From Stomorhina lunata (Eukaryota; Arthropoda; Insecta; Diptera; Rhiniidae), in NCBI GenBank assembly GCA_933228675.1, contig OW121741.1, positions 39,957,952 to 40,021,951 on the forward strand: a DNA stretch of 64,000 nucleotides, read 5' to 3'. The notes below the pieces were generated by a model, which was not told the origin of the DNA, ran no database searches, and worked only from the letters and a program-made list of their open reading frames with translations. Position 1 is the first letter of the stretch. Every line of letters starts with the position of its first letter. Below, in pieces: positions 10,791 to 21,549 of this stretch. The position numbers were made by a program, and so were the translations under genes.

Positions 10791-11040
10791 TGGCGTAGCA
10801 GGTTAGTCATCCGCCTAGCATACCGAGGTCCCAAGTTCGCTCACTGGCCAGACCCACTTGAAAAAAAATAAATTTCAAAAAAGCGACGGTTCACCTCATA
10901 ACTCAGCTAGCCACTGGTTATTGAGTTAGGTTAGGCTACGTAAAACTTCTCTAACTAATGCATTTGCCGTTCGGAACCGGAGTTAAAACGTAGGTCCCTT
11001 TCAATGAGTCTAAAAATAGAATCGGATGCAACTCATTGTC
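10791..11040 (+). mobile_element. tRNA-derived SINE, copy 2 (most complete)
   Basis: Head: TGCCGTGGCGTAGCAGGTTA (A box), CCGCCTAGCATACCGAGGTC, AAGTTCGCTC (decayed B box). Then GGCCAGACCCACTTG, an A-rich linker, CGGTTCACCTCATAACTCAG, and a 3' body ending TAAAAATAGAATCGGATGCA. The CTAGCAT loop recalls tRNA-Ala(AGC), which I infer as the source. Four copies in the window share head and linker; 3' parts vary by deletion. Confidence 0.8.
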
Positions 11041-11059
11041 TGAGAGAAGTACCATTTGT

Positions 11060-12395
11060 TCCAATTGGATTGACCAATAACGCATATTATGTACTGACCA
11101 ATAGCGATTTGTTCAACACTTTCCAAAGTAATGGAGAGTATGGTAAATTACCATTTGGTTTAATATTTAGAGTCTTATAACTTACTAAGCGACCGTCAGT
11201 ATGGATTTCGTAGGTGCGCTCTACGAGGGACTTACAAGCATTCCTGTCAGAAAAATGGTGCCGTTCCATACACCATTTTGACGAAATTAAAGTTGTGGCT
11301 CCATAAGAGCTCTATAAGAGTGTGTCATGGTGCACTTTTATTAAAACTTGTTGCTTTTGGTGTCGGTAATACCTTCTCTCGATTTATACCGAACTTCCTC
11401 TGGAATCGCACTATAAGAGTTGTTGTAGATGGAATCTCATCAAACGAGTTCAAGATCATTTCAGGGGCACCGCAAGGCTCTTTTCTTTCTCCATCCCTAT
11501 TTCTTATATTCACTAATGACCTTCTATGTCAAACTTCCAATCCTATCTATTCTTTTGCAGATGATGGTAACATTTGCCATTCGTATTTATTTAATCATAG
11601 ACCGTCTCTTCCACAGATTGGGGCTATGAGACAAAAAATTAATGAATCATTAAATTGCGATTTCGAAACCGTTTTCAAATGGGATCGTGTGAATAGATTC
11701 GACTTTAATGCACGCAAGACTCAGTGTTGTATGCTTAAGCATAAACGCACGGCAGATCATGTTACTTCATCTATTTATATCCATAGATGGTGTCAATATT
11801 CAGGAATCAGATGCTCTTGATGTTCTGGGCATGAGAATTCAATGTGATGTCCGTTGGACTAAGCACATCTCTCAAGTGTCGAAAGAAGCATTCAAGTGCC
11901 TTGGTTTTCCAAAACGGTGTAAGAGATACTTAACTCCAACTGATCTCCTTAAAACTTACAATACCTATATCAGACCAAAAATGGAATACAGCTCTCATGT
12001 ATGGGCCGGTGCTTCAAAGACTATTTTGGAGTTGTATAACATTGTTCTATCGGTACTACTTTGGAATATATTCAAACGATATCAGGGACCTCGTTTCCGA
12101 AACCTGAAGATTCTTACGCAATACACGTTAATCCGTTAGATCAAATGCTTTTGGTTGGTGGTTGATTGTCCAGTGGACCGAACAACACACTATAGAGAAA
12201 ATTCGTTCTTTAGCCGTACAGTACGTATGTGGAACTCACTTCCCGCACAAGTTTTTCCTGACAGTTGAAATTTAAAATCTGATGTCCACAAACACTACTC
12301 CCTCTTTCCTCCTTCCCACAACCTACTTTCCTAGTTACAACACAATGCATAGCATAAGTAGGGGTCATCCCCTGAGTGCTGGTCCTAAATAAAAA
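11060..12395 (+). mobile_element. LINE N copy 1, jockey/CR1-type non-LTR element, broken
   Basis: Order of remains: RT start (SKVMESMVNYHLV, NLLSDRQYGFR) at about 11110-11200; a decayed copy of the A-motif region (KAFDRVWH in copy 3); SGAPQGSFLSPSLF and SFADDGNICHS at about 11460-11580, with the catalytic Asp pair intact; thumb region DVLGMRIQCDVRWTKH and YNTYIRPKMEYSSHVWAG; C-terminal RENSFFSRTVRMWNSLPA at about 12195-12245; 3' end TGAGTGCTGGTCCTAAATAAAAAAA. It needs at least two frame changes (near 11250 and 11775) and has a deletion near 12030. The endonuclease part is missing, so this is a dead 5'-truncated copy. Confidence 0.8.
11278..12139 (+). pseudogene. Reverse transcriptase of LINE N, two frames
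   Basis: Frame 1 (11278-11820) holds palm motifs PQGSFLSP and YSFADDGN at residues 65-72 and 91-98. Frame 2 (11708-12139) holds the thumb and post-RT segment from SIDGVNIQESDALDVLG on. Comparison with the copy at 59780-61022 places the frameshift near 11775. The RT would copy element RNA at a nicked target in the nucleus; this copy cannot make a continuous protein. Confidence 0.75.
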
Positions 12396-13211
12396 AATGC
12401 CAAAAGAGCAGTTATAAATATGGCGTTGTCTGCTGTGCCTGTCGCTGTACTTTTGTAGCGTCCCCGTTGAAAAACCCGATATCTAAGAGGTAATAGTGAT
12501 AAATACACAAAACTTATCGACAAACTTATGATATCACTAATTAGTGAAGGGTATACAAATAACTATTGAATGATACAATAAAACCGAAAGTATTTTAATA
12601 TAAATATCAAACAATTAACAAAATGTTAATTAATATTAAACTAATTCTATTTAATTCCATTCTAAATCAAATTAATCATCAACAATTTTTTAAAATTTGT
12701 TTCTTTAAATTTATCAGAAACGACGTAATTAGTTAATTCTTAAGACACACCCGATCGATTTGGTTATTATCAAATAAATATTTTGAATTTTGCCTTATTT
12801 GATAAGAAATATTTGGGTGGATTTTAATTTTATTTATGCTAATAATATAATTTAATTAAAAATTTTAGCGCCATCTGCTTTAATATTAAAAAACTATTTA
12901 TATAGCCATTACTAAGAATTTCTTTCATTTAAATATTAAAATAAAATTTTATTTTAAAATAATTAAAATAAAAATGTGTTGACAAGTAGATCATAAGACC
13001 GTCGAATAAGATCATAGTTTTGCAGTAATAAAAAAAATTACATAAAGAAACGTATAGTAAAATCTACCCCATCGTCTTTTATATTGAAAGAAATATAAAA
13101 TTAAATTTAAGATAAACATTTTTCGTTGGCATTATTCACTTGCTTAAATTTCGATATAAAAATGCCAAATGTTTAGAAAATATATTTAATTAAACATTTA
13201 AGTTTATTATA
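12396..13211. other. A+T-rich DNA, HINE-like end at 12535
   Basis: Apart from the short HINE-like end TTAGTGAAGGGTATAC at about 12535-12550, nothing is recognised. Long A/T runs, no coding frame. Confidence 0.4.
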
Positions 13212-13919
13212 AAACAAGTAAGAAAGTGCTATAGTCGGTCAAGCCCGACCATACGATACCCTTCACCACTAAGGTCAAAGGTGTTATTTTTCGTGTATAG
13301 AGACAAATATTTGCTAAATTTTGGCATCATACAAACATTTTCTCAAAACTTTTATATTTAAGCTGTTTCCGTCATTTGGACTTATATGAGAGCTAGGGTC
13401 AAATGTGGACCGATTATCTCGAAATTTGGCACATTGATTACAGTTGTTACAAAGTTTTTAGTGATTTTTTGTCTCATTTAGTGCGTTTTGACAGAAGAGT
13501 TTGTATGGGAGCTATGGTCAAATGACTGATTTCAACGAAATTTGGTACAGTGATTTAAATTTACATAGGCAGTATTTGTTTTAAATTTCATGAAAAAATA
13601 TTGACTTTTGTGGCCAATATAACAGTTCCGGGAAGTGGGACCTATGGGAGGTACCACAAATAATGGACCGATTTTGACGAATTTCAATAGCCATGGTCCC
13701 ATTATCAAAAAAATGATCTGTGCCAAATTTCATCAAATTATCTTTAGAATTGCGACCTGTAGTTTGATTACAAGGTTTACATGGGGGTCCAGCCAGCCGT
13801 CCAGCCAGACGGACGGACGGACGGACATCGCTAAATCGACTCAGAAAGTTTCTATGCGTTACATACATCATCACAAACTTATAATACCCTCTCCACCTAT
13901 GGTGGTGAAGGGTATAATA
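13212..13919 (-). mobile_element. HINE copy C, near full length
   Basis: Reads AACAAGTAAGAAAGTGCTAT, hairpin GTCGG-TCAAGC-CCGAC, ATACGATACCCTTCACCACT, a body with repeated GGGAGCTATGGTCAAATG, the microsatellite GACGGACGGACGGAC, and ends CCACCTATGGTGGTGAAGGG then TATAATAA. Open frames on both strands (13532-13946) are shadows of the repeat and recur in other copies. Confidence 0.88.
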
Positions 13920-14329
13920 ACAAAAAATATTTATATTCCCAAATGAATTAGTTCAGAAAGTTTGGTCAAATATCACACAGTGGCTGATTTATGAAATATT
14001 ACAAAAAGAAAATAATTTTTAAGTGATAACTGAAGTTAAAAGTCAAAATTACATTTTAGTTAAACTAATTATTTTGTTTGGTCCCCTAATTTTTTTACAT
14101 TGTCCATTGGATACCGCGTCTACCATTCAGTGCCTTGCCTCGATCTTATATACCCGCCATCAAGTTGTGTTAAATTTAAAACATAACTCATATATCTACG
14201 AGGGTGCAGCTAATTCAAAATGCGGACCAAATTTGGAAGAAATTGTTACTAATATTTGGACTAAATTCGGTTGCAGTAGCTTTATAGTTCAAGATTTAAA
14301 AGTATGTAAGTGGTTTCCCTAGTATTTAC
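13920..14329. other. Unrecognised DNA; 99-codon frame not called
   Basis: A frame at 14023-14322 starts at an in-frame GTG rather than ATG and shows no domain. It merges into the neighbouring L-family repeat, so I do not call a gene. Confidence 0.4.
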
Positions 14330-15165
14330 TTTGAACAAAATTCGGTATCGTAACTGGAACCCCTGGACGGGGTTATATGGGAGCTCTAACTAAATGTGAA
14401 CCGATTTCGTCCATTTTCAATACACAACTTTTTCAAGATATCGAAAATACTTTTGTAAAATTTTGTCCCTCTAGTTTTTTTTCGTTAAGGCGCTATCACG
14501 CTTTTATCTGACGGACATAAACCCCCTTTTCTTTTTGTATTTTTGTGTTTCCGTAAGTTTTTTATATGAGAGCTATGGTCAAATGGTGACCGATTGTAAT
14601 AAAATTTTGCACACTGGCTGGCATTGACATAAGAATTCCTTGTGCTAAATTAAGTGGCCAAAGCTATTACAGTTTATCATTTATTGGCATTTAAGTGTAT
14701 TATAGGTGGAATTTAGGCTATTTCCGTAAGTTTTTTGTGTTGGAGCTATGGTTAAATGATTTAAACCGATTTCGATGAAATTTTTTATACTACCTAGTGC
14801 TTATGTAAAACTTCTACATACCTAATTTTGTCATCTTAGCTGTTATTATTTGTCATTGGTTAGCAAATAAGCGATTAGCCTAGACGAGATTATACGGGAG
14901 CTATGGTCAAATATGAACCGATTTTACCCGATTTTATTACCAAAATTTTCCAAGAAATGAAGAATATTTATGTCAAATTTCAGTGAACTATATCCTTTCG
15001 TTAAGGTTTTATCGTGTCGACAACAGACAGACAGACATACATACGGACAGACAGACGGACATCGCTCAATCGTCAATAAACTTCAGTTTTGTTTTTTGAG
15101 CCCATATTAAGGAAATTACAAACGGAATGACAATCTCAATATACCTCTCATTCTTTTTGATGGTG
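14330..15165 (-). mobile_element. HINE-related element, family L, copy 1
   Basis: Shares GGTCAAATGGTGACCGATTG, CGGGAGCTATGGTCAAATAT, a GACAGACAGACATA tract and, at its terminus, TTTTGATGGTGGGTATAAAAA with the larger copy at 53149-55325. Inferred to be a second Helentron-like short-element family starting TTATACCCACCATCAAAA. It runs directly into LINE P sequence at about 15165. Confidence 0.65.
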
Positions 15166-15690
15166 GGTATAAAAAGTATGGGTGACAAGATACATCCTTG
15201 TCTCACTTCAATAGTAACTTTGAACGGATTAAACAATTTATCTCTATGTAGGGCTCGACAATTAAAATCCACGTACATTTCCCAAATTAAGTTCAGAATT
15301 TTCGTTGGCATGTTACTATTTACTAAAATTCTCCATAGATAGCTCCTATTGACACTTTCGAAGGCCTTCATAAATTCGCCACTTTTTGAACATTTATTTT
15401 TTTTTCAAGTGGGTCTGGCGGGGCATCGAACATTTAACCTCTGGTATGCTAGACGGATGACTAACCTGCTATACCACGGCGGTTCTAATCCAATAGGACT
15501 GTTTAATGTTGACTTGAAGTGTTCCATCCAGCGTATTAATTGTTCATCAAGGGGTGGGAGTAGTGTACCGCTACTATTCAAGATGGGACTGTTGGTGTAG
15601 GTAGGATTGCACACAACGCGCTTAATATATTGTATGAGGTCTTCGTTTCGATAGCTCTTTCTTATCAAAACTATACACAAAATTTTCGGG
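15166..15690 (-). pseudogene. LINE P fragment with SINE insertion
   Basis: Minus-strand frame from 15371: FESVNRSYLWRILVNSNMPT, KILNLIWEMYVDFNCRALHR, NPFKVTIEVRQGCILSPILF, the RT palm region just before the catalytic YADD. Downstream of the SINE (15486-15690) the sequence matches 23040-23220 of copy P1. About 500 bp present in P1 are missing around the SINE. Dead fragment; clade uncertain (RTE-like). Confidence 0.7.
15391..15485 (-). mobile_element. tRNA-derived SINE, copy 3 (head and linker only)
   Basis: Minus strand from 15485: CCGCCGTGGTATAGCAGGTT, CCGTCTAGCATACCAGAG, then a decayed B box (GTTCGATGCC), CGCCAGACCCACTTG and an A-rich end. Lies inside LINE P remains. Confidence 0.75.
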
Positions 15691-15699
15691 ATATTTAAA

Positions 15700-15830
15700 A
15701 GAAAAATTATTCGCACTTAATCCCGGTCTATTACATTAATATATTTATTAATGTAAAAGACAATTTATTGATAAAAGCCAAAAAATGCTTGTGGGGACAA
15801 CCACCCCACAATGTCTCCAGTACTACTTGC
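15700..15830. repeat. Short dispersed repeat Q, copy 1
   Basis: TTATTCGCACTTAATCCCGG, an inverted pair TTACATTAATA..TTAATGTAA, then TTTATTGATAAAAGCCAAAA and AATGCTTG. A second copy lies at 18780-18960 and a fragment (ATTTGCACTTAATCCCAGTG) at about 1057. Not assigned to a family. Confidence 0.6.
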
Positions 15831-16139
15831 CTATTTTGCCCCATTCAATGTTATCTACTATTGAAATTTAACATTATAAGTTCGTACGAAATCTACCAGT
15901 AGACTTTACCATTATATACGTAGTACATACTGACTTAGTAGTTCTTTTGGTTCAAATTGAGACATTGGGATCAAATTGAGGCCTATTGAGATACATATAT
16001 GTTGACAATGTCACCAGATATATAGTAGAACAGTATTATCTATAATATTCACTATTTCAGTACTGAACTAAAACTGGAGACATTTGAACTGATGTTTCAC
16101 AAAGTGTTGACATAGAGGCACATGGTTGTGTAGCAGATT
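15831..16139. other. Unrecognised DNA
   Basis: No coding frame or repeat recognised between repeat Q and the foldback fragment. Confidence 0.4.
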
Positions 16140-16375
16140 TTTAACTAAAAGAGTGGTATTTGTAGGCGTGGTAAAAAATTAAAAAAATGCTAGAATTGTT
16201 TTAACATTATCTTTAACCCTAGGGAGTGACTGACAAACTTCTTTTTTGTTAAATGTGAAATTTAAATGAATAAAAAACAATATAAACACATAATTGCACA
16301 CACAAACATACATTTCATGAGCACGCGTGTGTGCCTTAGCTTTCTCTCGTCTCCATTAGTTGTAGTTTTACTACA
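16140..16375 (+). mobile_element. Foldback family K fragment (uninterrupted arm)
   Basis: Contains GTAGGCGTGGTAAAAAATTA, GCTAGAATTGTTTTAACATT and ATCTTTAACCCTAGGGAGTG without interruption, then the distal GTGTGTGCCTTAGCTTTCTC. This is the empty-site equivalent of the arm interrupted by HINE H at 32933-33761. Confidence 0.7.
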
Positions 16376-17012
16376 GGGCAATTTCTCGATGCTTATCGAT
16401 GGTTGATTAGGCCATCATCTTTAGGAGCGGTTTCTCTACTTTTAGACAGATCGAAAACCTTTATTTTTTGAGGTTAAAGGTAAACATTTTGACAGACTAA
16501 TACTTCCATGTGTTGCAAACATCACCACAATCGCATAATACCCATCCAACCTCTAGTGGTTTAGGGTATAACTAGCAATTGCTTGAAAGTAATAATTTAA
16601 TTTAAATATTTTTTACTAAGAAGTTACAAATTAAAATTCTGTCATAGGCTTTAACCATTTAAATAACATAAAAGTCATAAAATTGTATTTATTTCTATTT
16701 AAATGACAACATTTAAAAACTATTAAATACTCATAAAATTTTAATATTTATATCTTAAGTTATGTTAATTATGTGTTGGAATTAATAGGCTTTTTTCCTT
16801 ATTTAGAATTTTTACTATCAATTAAATTGATTATGTTAAAGCTTCCTAATTGGCTGGCAATTTCATGGAGATTAACATTATTTGATTTTGAACGATTTGT
16901 AGGGGCCGCACAATGTAATCAATCACTTTAAATAAATAAAAAAAAAAAAACTTAAAAAAAAACTAGATAAATCTATTAAAAGGTTGCTCATTATTGTAGA
17001 CTAATATGAATT
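16376..17012. other. Unrecognised DNA with a HINE-end-like trace
   Basis: 16385-16460 (GATGGTTGATTAGGCCATC, AGACAGATCGAAAACC) resembles 18885-18955, so it belongs to a dispersed repeat. ATACCCATCCAACCTCTAGT at about 16538 looks like an eroded HINE end. The rest is A+T-rich background. Confidence 0.4.
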
Positions 17013-17812
17013 TTTATACCCTTCACCACCATAGGTGGAAAGGGTATTATAAGTTTGTGCTGATGTATGTAACGCATAGAAATATATGTCTTAGACCTAC
17101 CTTTTAGTATATAAATAAACTTAGAATCACTTTCTGAGTCGATTTAGAGATGTCCGTCCGTCTGGACGGCTGGCTGGACCCCCATGTAAACCATGTAATC
17201 AAAGTACAGGTCGCAATTCCAAAGATAATTAGATGAAATTTTGCACAGATCATATTTTTAAAAGTGGTACCATGGCTATTGAAACTCGTCAAAATCGGTT
17301 AATTATTTCTGGTACCTCCTATAGGTCCCACTTCCCGAAATTGATATTTTGGCCACATATATCAATATTTTTGCATAAAATTTAAAACAAATATTGCCTA
17401 TGTAAACCAAAATCATTGTATCAAATTTCGTTGGAATCGGTCAACATTTGACCATAGCTCCCATACAAACTCTTCCTTTAAAACGCACTAAATGAGACAA
17501 AAATCACTAAAACGCTCATAAATCTGAAGGTAATGATAATTTTGTGTTTCTTTTTTTCCACACATAATTTTTATTAAAAATGTAATCAACTTACTAAATT
17601 TCGAGATAATCGGTCCACATTTGACCCTAGCTCTCATATAAGTCCAAATGACGAAAACAACTTAAATATATAAGTTTTGAGAAAATGTTTGTGTGATGGC
17701 AAAATTTAGCAAATATTTGTCTTTATACAGAAAAAATATCATCTTTGACCTTAGTGGTGAAGGGTATCGTATGGTCGGGCTTGACCGACTATAGCACTTT
17801 CTTACTTGTTTT
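17013..17812 (+). mobile_element. HINE copy D, near full length
   Basis: TTATACCCTTCACCACCATA at the left end; CGTATGGTCGGGCTTGACCG then ACTATAGCACTTTCTTACTT at the right. The GTCCGTCCGTCTGG tract is short. Body collinear with copies C, F, H and J. No protein. Confidence 0.88.
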
Positions 17813-18289
17813 TTTATAAAATTTAGTTCGATTAAATAATTTAGTTGCATTCGAGGACGATACTATAATTATATGTCAGCCAAAGAACTTTTCAGACTAC
17901 CTGACATATAATAAATTTTATGGAATTTTTTCATAACTCATACTATTTTCGAGAATAAAACTTTTATAATAAATTATATATTTTATTTAACTTTTTTATA
18001 TTAATTTAAATAATTCTGACATGATGTTGATAAATATTAAATTTTATTATTATTTTAATTGTATGATTATACTAAAAGTTGTCTAAGGCAGAGTGAGATC
18101 ATATTTAAATGACTTTTTATATGAATTAAAAAAAAAATAACAATAATTAAGACTGAGATCATATTTATCGTGGAAATTAATCAGATTTTGCTTTATAGAA
18201 GATAAAAGCCTATTATAAATATTTTAATATACAGTTCCATTAATGTTTAAAAGTAAATCATTTCAGAAGCTAAATTCCGGAATAATTTA
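17813..18289. other. A+T-rich DNA with no recognised feature
   Basis: Simple A/T-rich sequence. No coding frame or repeat recognised. Confidence 0.4.
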
Positions 18290-18420
18290 TGTAGGGTTTA
18301 TATAACTCAAGCGCCTGACGATTGAGGGAAATTTACATGTATTTTGTTATTGTAACAAAAACAAAATACATGTAAATTTCACTCAATCGTCAGACGCTTG
18401 AGTTATATAAGCCCCACATT
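18290..18420. repeat. Near-perfect 130-bp palindrome
   Basis: Left arm TATAACTCAAGCGCCTGACG, ATTGAGGGAAATTTACATGT; right arm is its complement with few mismatches (ACATGTAAATTTCACTCAAT and on). Central loop about TTTTGTTATTGTAACAAAAA. One arm plus loop also sits inside HINE B (9332-9412). Could be a MITE or the hairpin of a HINE variant. Confidence 0.85.
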
Positions 18421-18485
18421 AATGTTTGTAACGCATGTTTGTAAACACTCAAGCTTGACCGACTATAGTAAATTTTTACTTGTTT
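18421..18485 (+). mobile_element. HINE tail fragment
   Basis: GTTTGTAACGCATG then GCTTGACCGACTATAG and TTTTTACTTGTTTTAAA, matching two separated parts of intact HINEs with the body deleted. Directly follows the palindrome. Confidence 0.6.
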
Positions 18486-18779
18486 TAAAAAAATTTCAAA
18501 TGTGCTAATTGCACAAAATCAGTTTTTTTAAAAAACACGTATTTTTTTTTCAAATTTATGAGATCCTAAATAAAAATGCAATGAACTTTGCGTAAAATAT
18601 AAAAACAATTTAGCAATAATAAAATTCAAAAATGTTATATTAAACTGTAGACCGGCCCAAAAAGTATAATTTTCGTTCTTAATAGAATTCGAATAGGAAC
18701 TAAATGCTCTTTTGAACAAGATAACATACATACCCATAATCAATAAAAAACTTTTTGGGTAATGGCATTCAAAAAGAAG

Positions 18780-18960
18780 AGTATTCGCATTTGATCCCAA
18801 ATCTGTTACATTTATTTATTAATGTAACAGACCAATTTATTGATAAAAAGCCAAAAAATGTTTGCGGAGAAACCAAATTCCTCGACGCGTTTTGATGGTT
18901 GGTTAAGCCATCTCTTCCGGAGGATTATCCCCAATTTAGACAGAACGAAAACCTCGCATT
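18780..18960. repeat. Short dispersed repeat Q, copy 2
   Basis: GTATTCGCATTTGATCCCAA, TGTTACATTTATTTATTAAT with GTAACA (a hairpin), AATTTATTGATAAAAAGCCA, then a second block GATGGTTGGTTAAGCCATC to AGACAGAACGAAAACCTCG, shared with 16385-16460. Confidence 0.6.
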
Positions 18961-19137
18961 ATTACTAAATTTACAAACACAACTTTTCAGAATTATGTTC
19001 ATAAACCATAAGTAAAAGCGTAGATCATCGACTGAACAAAAACAAGCATTTTTCAGTTTTCATCTACCTTCACTTCCCACATTCAATCAAAATTCTGTGT
19101 CTTCGAAGACAACCTTATAACGGTTGTCGAATATACT

Positions 19138-19221
19138 ACTTCGACTACGATAGTTAGTACTAGATTAAAGAAAACATCAATACAATTTCATTAATCTAGT
19201 ACTAACTGTCGTAGTCGAAGT
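19138..19221. repeat. Isolated hairpin with 31-bp arms
   Basis: ACTTCGACTACGATAGTTAG and TACTAGATTAA, a 22-base loop, then the complement, with one mismatch over 31 bp. Not inside a recognised transposon. Size and loop are compatible with a small-RNA hairpin or a tiny MITE; no target-site duplication is obvious. Confidence 0.8.
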
Positions 19222-19328
19222 CGTACATTCAATAAAATACCCACTTTTTCTCAATGGAAATTGTTAAAATTTTATCAGAAAAAATCACAAAAGGAGTCCT
19301 ATGAGGTGCCCGAAACAAAGTAACAATT

Positions 19329-20272
19329 GTTATACCCTTCACCACCATAGGTGGAAAGTTAGTGCTGATGTATGTAACGCATAGAAATATTTGTCTCAGA
19401 CCTACCTTTTAGTATACCAATAGGTTTAGAATCACTTTCTGAGTCGATTTAGCGATGTCAGTCCGTCCGTCCGTCAGGCTGGACGGCTGGCAGGCTAGCT
19501 GGACCCCCATATAAGCCATGTAATCAAACTACAGGTCGCAATTCTAAAAATAATTTGATGAAATTTGCCACAGATAATTTTTTTGATAGTGGCTATTGAA
19601 ATTCGTCAAAATAAATCCATTATTTATGGTACCTACTATGGGTCTCACTTCCCGGAATTGATATTTTTGCCACAAATATCAATATTTTTTCATAAAATTT
19701 AAAACAAATACTGATTATGTAAACTAAAATCACTGTACCAAATTTGACCATAGCTCCCATACAAACTTCTCTGTTAAAATGCACTAAATGAGACAAAAAT
19801 TAGTAAAACGCTCGTAAATCTGAAGATAATTAGAATTTCGAGTTTATTTTTTGCACACATAATTTTTGTAAAAACTGCAGTCAATTTGTAATTTCGAGAT
19901 AATCTGTCCACATTTGGCCCTAGCTCTCAAATAAGTCCAAATGACGGAAACAGCTTAAATATATAAGTTTTGAACAAAAAATTTTCTATAATGGCAAGTT
20001 TAGGGGCTGTTTACATATCACGTAACGCCATTTTCGTTGATTTTTAACCCCCTCCCCCCCCTGTGTAATACATCTTAATAGAAATACGCATACAGAATAT
20101 CCCTACCGTAACAAAAGTCATTACCTCCTTCCCCACTAAGAGCGTTACATAATATGTGAACAGCCCCTTAGCAAATATTTGTCTTTATACAGGAAAAATA
20201 ACACTTTTGACCTTAGTGGTGAAGGGTATCGTATGGTCGGGCTTGACCGACTAGAGCACTTTCATTCTTGTT
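19329..20272 (+). mobile_element. HINE copy E, carrying a PIF/Harbinger-type MITE
   Basis: Family ends at TATACCCTTCACCACCATAG and GACTAGAGCACTTTCATTCT. The GTCCGTCCGTCAGG tract is present. The block normally reading AATTTAGCAAATATTTG is split at TTTA/GC by the MITE at 20003-20167. The 3' end runs into a T-homopolymer. Confidence 0.87.
20003..20167. mobile_element. 165-bp PIF/Harbinger-type MITE
   Basis: Terminal repeats GGGGCTGTTTACATATCACG / complement of ATATGTGAACAGCCCC agree at about 25 of 28 positions. Flanked by TTA at 20000-20002 and 20168-20170, a 3-bp duplication typical of PIF/Harbinger. Uninterrupted HINEs have a single TTA there, confirming the insertion. No coding sequence. Confidence 0.85.
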
Positions 20273-20521
20273 TTTTTTTTTTTTTTTTTTTGGTTAGACT
20301 TGATTCTAAAGTAATTTGTCCTGAATTTGTTTAAAAATTGCTACCAGTCTACTATCCAGTCAGTTAGCTTTGTATAATTCATTGCAAATAGTCTAGCACC
20401 GCATCATTTGCACTTTGCTATAGTAAATGAAAAATTTTATCTACCGACTTACGGATTATGAACTGGCCTTTTGTAATTTTAATAATGTAACTTCAGTTGC
20501 GATAACTAAAAATATCTATGA

Positions 20522-20985
20522 ATTAAAGACTCTACAATATAAAAACATTGCACTCTAGAGTTTTTTGAAAAAAGTTGAGTCAGTCACCCCCTAGGATTAA
20601 AGGTAATGTAAAAATAATTCTAATTTTTTTTTTATTTTTTTACCACGCCTACAAATACAGCCCTTTTTGTATTTTGTTAACTGTGTCGCCATCTTTAGTC
20701 CGATCATAACACTTTATATATTGGTGTTCACGGCACTGTAAGGGCTACAATTATCTCTTTGATAGTTTTTTACTACCACGTCAATTTCTAGTCATAATAA
20801 CTCGATTACAAATTGCACTCCATACATTTTTTCTGTTAAATGTGAACTTTAACTGAATAAAGAGCAATGAAAAACACATAAACGCACACCCAAACATACA
20901 TTTCGTGAGCACGTGTGTGTGCCTTAGCTTTCTCTTGTCTCCATTAGTTGTTTAGATTAAGAGAACTATCGCAATGTTCGAAAAA
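20522..20985 (+). mobile_element. Foldback family K copy
   Basis: AAAGACTCTACAATATAAAA near the left end, TCAGTCACCCCCTAGGATTA, CTACCACGTCAATTTC, then the distal GTGTGTGCCTTAGCTTTCTC and TCTCCATTAGTTGTTTAG. Compared with 32515-34080 it has the first arm and the distal part but lacks the second arm. No protein. Confidence 0.7.
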
Positions 20986-21063
20986 TGGTTACAATCACAG
21001 TACGTTTAGCTATTATGACCAGTGAAACCTACATACTTTCTTAGGTCCATTTGTATCAATATT

Positions 21064-21455
21064 TAATATTATTTTCTACGCATTAATATCCCTTGTCTGC
21101 CATAGAGCTTTCGTTTGAAAACATTGCTTTGAATACGATTCCTTTTTGAATTTATTTCTTATAGTTGAGTATATAGAGCCGAGCTAAGCCCGTAGTAAAC
21201 TTTATCAGCTGCAGTATTTATAGTAAAACCATGTCTGCATGTGTGAGTTCATCAGCACAGTTTTAAAAAGTCTTGTTCGTTAAGAACCTGCAGCTCTCTG
21301 CGACAACGGCTAACTACCTTTGACCCAATAGTTCTGTTGCATATAACTTACTTTGATTGCAGCTTGACTATCATGGTATCAGGCTTATCTCAGTATTTAA
21401 TCTAAAACTACTCCTTATTCTGACTTGTGTTTTTAGAGCAAGGTTGGCCAAATAG
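21064..21455 (-). pseudogene. Fragment of the LINE R RNase H region
   Basis: TTAATATCCCTTGTCTGCCA, TAGAGCTTTCGTTTGA, GCAGCTCTCTGCGACAACGG and CTAACTACCTTTGACC match 49200-49690 of the large LINE, with several internal deletions. Shows that LINE R is a dispersed family. Confidence 0.75.
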
Positions 21456-21549
21456 AAAGCGTTTTTAACTGGCAGTGATCAATCTTAAAATGAAAATGTG
21501 ATCTGAGAATTGTATTTGCTGTATGTTTTGTTATTGTTATATATTGTTA

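Noticed and set aside
14023..14322. 99-codon frame starting at GTG
   Set aside because: Eukaryotic context, no ATG, no homology, and it overlaps the edge of an L-family repeat.
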